Part shown: piece by piece, positions 62,583-64,000 of the stretch
How positions within the stretch are numbered: the first letter of the stretch is position 1
How the letters are laid out: each line of letters opens with the position of its first letter
Source of the DNA: Leisingera caerulea DSM 24564
Lineage (GTDB): Bacteria; Pseudomonadota; Alphaproteobacteria; Rhodobacterales; Rhodobacteraceae
Assembly (NCBI RefSeq): GCF_000473325.1
Contig: NZ_KI421513.1
Location: forward strand, 258,717-322,716
Direction of reading: 5' to 3'
DNA: 64,000 nt
The notes under the pieces: generated by a model
What the model was told of the DNA's origin: nothing
The model's input: only the letters and a program-made list of their open reading frames with translations
Database searches by the model: none
Position numbers and translations under genes: made by a program

Positions 62583-64000
62583 TCAAATCTCCTCCACATC
62601 CATCACCCCGTCCAGCGATTTCAGCGCGCCCTTGATCTGCGGGTTGATCGGAAACGGTTGGCCCAGATCCATCTCCACATCGCCGGGCAGGCCGGGGTCC
62701 TGCAGGTACATATAGACCTCGCCGCGGGCGGCATTGCGGGCCGCTGCCTTGGCGTCCTCCAGCACCTGCGCCACGGTGCCCACGGCAGCCGCATCGCTCA
62801 AGTACACCCGCAGGGAGCTGCGGCCGGCATCGGCAATCGCGCTGTCCACCGGCCCGACTGAGCGCACCAGCAGCTTCAGCTGGTCGCTCTCCATCGTCGC
62901 CTCGGCGGTGATCACCACCTTGGCGCCGGTCTCCAGAAACTCGCGGGACTTCTCCAGCACCTCGGAAAACAGCGTGACTTCAAAAGCGCCGGAAGGGTCC
63001 GACAGCTGGGCAAAGGCAAAGCGGTTGCCGCGCGCCGACTTGCGCTCCTGCCGCCCGGCCACCACACCGGCCATCTTGGCCATAAACGGGCCGCGCTCGG
63101 CCTTGGCGGTCACTTCGTCCAGCGTCATCACATCCTTGCGTTTCAGCGCCGGCATGTAGTCGTCCAGCGGATGTCCCGACAGGTAAAAGCCGATCGCCTT
63201 GAACTCCTCGCTCAACCGCTCGGCGGGCAGCCAGTCCGGCACATTGGGCAGCCGCGGCTCCGGCAGGTCCTCGCCCGCCTCGCCGAACAGCGACACCTGG
63301 CTGGAGTTGCGCTGATCATGCACGGCGGCGGAGTAATCGACCAGCGCACCCAGGCTTTCAAACACCCTGCGGCGGTTGGAGTCCAGCTGGTCGAAGGCCC
63401 CCGCCCGCGCCAGCATTTCCAAGGGCCGCTTGCCGACCTTTTTCAGGTTCACCCGGCGGGCAAAGTCGAAGACATTGACAAAGGGTTTTTCCCGCCCGTC
63501 CTCGTTGCGCGCCTCGGCAACCAGCCGCATCACGTCCAGACCGACGTTCTTCAGCGCGCCCAGCGCATAGACCAGCTCACCGTTGACCACGTTGAACGTC
63601 GCCAGCGAGCGGTTGACGCAAGGCGGCACATATTTCAGCCCCAGCCCCTTCTTCACTTCCTCGAAGTAGATCGCCAGCTTGTCGGTCAGATGGATATCGC
63701 AGTTCATGACGCCCGCCATGAACTCCACCGGGTGGTTCGCCTTCAGCCAGCCGGTCTGATACGACACCACCGCATAGGCCGCCGCGTGCGACTTGTTGAA
63801 GCCGTAGTTGGCGAATTTCTCCAGAAGGTCGAAGACCTCAGACGCCTTCTTCTTGTCGACCCCGTTCTCCGCCGCGCCCTTTTCGAACTTCGGGCGTTCG
63901 GCGTCCATCGCCTCCTTGATCTTCTTACCCATCGCCCGGCGCAACAGGTCGGCGCCGCCAAGCGTATAGTTCGCCATCACCTGGGCGATTTGCATCACCT
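62583..64000 (-). CDS. dnaE: DNA polymerase III alpha subunit (partial, C-terminal part)
   Basis: The frame runs to the window edge, so only the C-terminal 470 or so residues of an enzyme of about 1150-1170 are seen. It includes the fingers segment LLRRAMGKKIKEAM, FANYGFNKSHAAAYAVVSYQTGWLKANHPVEFMAG, the helix-hairpin-helix region (about AGAFDQLDSNRR) and the OB-fold (MAGVVAGRQERKSARGNRFAFAQLSD). This is the replicative polymerase. The upstream part lies beyond 64000. Confidence 0.94.
   Translation of the reverse strand, partial: VMQIAQVMANYTLGGADLLRRAMGKKIKEAMDAERPKFEKGAAENGVDKKKASEVFDLLEKFANYGFNKSHAAAYAVVSYQTGWLKANHPVEFMAGVMNCDIHLTDKLAIYFEEVKKGLGLKYVPPCVNRSLATFNVVNGELVYALGALKNVGLDVMRLVAEARNEDGREKPFVNVFDFARRVNLKKVGKRPLEMLARAGAFDQLDSNRRRVFESLGALVDYSAAVHDQRNSSQVSLFGEAGEDLPEPRLPNVPDWLPAERLSEEFKAIGFYLSGHPLDDYMPALKRKDVMTLDEVTAKAERGPFMAKMAGVVAGRQERKSARGNRFAFAQLSDPSGAFEVTLFSEVLEKSREFLETGAKVVITAEATMESDQLKLLVRSVGPVDSAIADAGRSSLRVYLSDAAAVGTVAQVLEDAKAAARNAARGEVYMYLQDPGLPGDVEMDLGQPFPINPQIKGALKSLDGVMDVEEI

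Noticed and set aside
1..64000. CRISPR arrays, rRNA genes or complete tRNA genes.
   Set aside because: I saw no regularly spaced direct repeats and no complete tRNA or rRNA sequence; a covariance-model scan would be needed to exclude a missed tRNA.

Overview
The window is typical chromosomal DNA of a marine alphaproteobacterium of the Roseobacter group (Leisingera/Phaeobacter/Ruegeria-like; genus is inference). Supporting signs are the high GC of most genes, a class II (B12) ribonucleotide reductase, ectABC with a dedicated aspartokinase, a TRAP transporter, several polyamine/amino-acid catabolic operons, DUF1489, and short-form HisG with HisZ and a 508-aa HisS.

Left third (1-29.9 kb). A stressosome module (RsbR-RsbS-RsbT and a partial RsbX-type phosphatase) occupies 1-2059. 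Next, 2357-5470 is a shrunken second copy of the polyamine operon found at 30-39 kb: five gene scars in the original order, then an intact class III aminotransferase and its divergent TetR regulator. A complete ectoine biosynthesis operon (ectA, ectB, ectC, ask) follows, with a divergent MarR regulator and a downstream MocR-type gene that lacks the PLP lysine. From 22.4 down to 11.9 kb runs a nine-to-ten-gene catabolic operon: polar amino-acid ABC importer, class III aminotransferase, 3-oxoacid CoA-transferase, thiolase, two M20 hydrolases and an amino-acid racemase, with a divergent LysR. An IS3-family element (23707-24937) has cut off the 5' half of an EamA transporter. Then come a group II PLP decarboxylase, and an isochorismatase-like hydrolase plus pirin with a divergent LysR.

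Middle (30-46 kb). The intact polyamine operon encodes an aminotransferase, two different agmatine deiminases, N-carbamoylputrescine amidase and a PotABCD-type importer: agmatine to putrescine to 4-aminobutanal, plus uptake. A second catabolic locus holds a nitrilase-family amidase, an M24-fold protein without metal ligands, a DctPQM TRAP importer, a maleate isomerase/EutA-like protein and a GntR regulator.

Accessory island (46.5-53.2 kb). An IS3 relic, then an AT-richer cassette: HipA-like kinase, DUF3037 protein, a structured non-coding region and a reverse transcriptase. The RT has the retron hallmarks (NAxxH, YADD, VTG). The non-coding region is bounded by a perfect 12-bp inverted repeat (48307-48318 / 48529-48540) that fits retron a1/a2, with four hairpins between. 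This is the best candidate for an undescribed system: a retron with a HipA-like kinase and DUF3037 as accessory proteins. An IS91-like element with its tyrosine recombinase and an orphan Xre/MbcA/ParS-type antitoxin follow.

Right end (53.5-64 kb). Core genes: nrdJ with a divergent DUF1489 gene and a likely NrdR-box pair, a DJ-1/PfpI protein, hisG-hisZ-hisS, slyX, an HWE-type histidine kinase with an ethylene-receptor-like membrane domain, and the 3' part of dnaE.
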